Shown here in pieces: positions 63,997 to 64,000 of a stretch of DNA of 64,000 bases. The notes below the pieces were generated by a model. That model was not told where the DNA came from. It saw only the letters and a list, made by a program, of their open reading frames with translations, and made no database searches. Source of the stretch: DATAPD01 sp036265385 (GTDB taxonomy: Bacteria > Acidobacteriota > Terriglobia > Terriglobales > Acidobacteriaceae); assembly GCA_036265385.1 (NCBI GenBank), contig DATAPD010000015.1, positions 186,001 through 250,000 on the forward strand, written 5' to 3'. Both the position numbers and the translations under genes were made by a program. Numbering within the stretch: position 1 is the first letter of the stretch; each line of letters starts with the position of its first letter.

Positions 63997-64000
63997 CCCA

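Overview
The window looks like a chromosomal segment of a Gram-negative bacterium, most probably an acidobacterium of the Koribacter/Terriglobia type. This is inferred from protein character and gene neighbourhoods, not from a marker gene: LolA and MreBCD point to a diderm rod, and the pilus cluster, the MacB-like FtsX permeases, the DUF885 metallopeptidase and the many small secreted proteins are typical of that phylum. Genes are dense, often joined by ATGA overlaps. I see no phage genes, transposases, CRISPR array or rRNA. One tRNA gene, tRNA-Leu(UAG), is present.

Layout. 1-4.8 kb: the end of a pilin-like gene, an ABC exporter operon whose third gene is a TPR protein with a pseudopilin-like tail, a methyltransferase and LolA. 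5.0-11.6 kb: a type IV pilus assembly cluster (pilC, pilB, pilM, pilN, pilO, pilP-like, prepilin-like protein) without pilQ. 11.7-23.2 kb: mixed metabolism, with an ErpA/IscA-type Fe-S carrier, a PLP enzyme divergent from an amino acid permease, a GH15 glucoamylase, tRNA-Leu, a four-domain multicopper oxidase with reversed copper-motif order, a cytochrome c, a DUF3467 protein and a GT-C glycosyltransferase. 23.2-26.2 kb: a molybdate operon (modE-like, modA, modB, modC). 26.4-31.9 kb: a MacAB-type efflux operon and uvrB.

31.9-49.1 kb is a large signalling island. Its left half runs on the minus strand. A 1277-residue soluble sensor kinase (four GAF and three PAS domains), a stand-alone receiver and an NtrC-type sigma-54 activator form one overlapping operon. 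Downstream is a second operon: a PilZ-like protein, an unknown alpha-helical protein, a pseudo-receiver joined to a histidine-kinase dimerisation helix without an ATPase, and a degenerate CheR. The gap between the two operons holds a good sigma-54 promoter, with palindromes built from TCTCA/TGAGA half-sites 110-150 bp upstream of the predicted transcription start. The same palindromes recur in the divergent region upstream of the kinase. The right half is a complete chemotaxis operon: a TonB-domain protein, MCP, CheW, CheR, CheA, CheB, CheY and CheX. My best candidate for an undescribed system is this island: a predicted sigma-54 switch driving a PilZ/orphan-DHp/CheR-like operon beside, and possibly sharing operators with, a chemosensory pathway.

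49.1-64 kb: a beta-propeller lipoprotein, Ku, a DUF92 membrane protein, mreB-mreC-mreD, a FecR-domain protein, two MacB-like permeases without an ATPase, a DUF885 metallopeptidase, an aldehyde dehydrogenase with a strong terminator, and a BON-domain protein. Starts were moved from the longest ORF where a ribosome binding site, signal peptide or ATGA overlap favoured another codon. All functions are read from sequence motifs and family knowledge; no database search was run.
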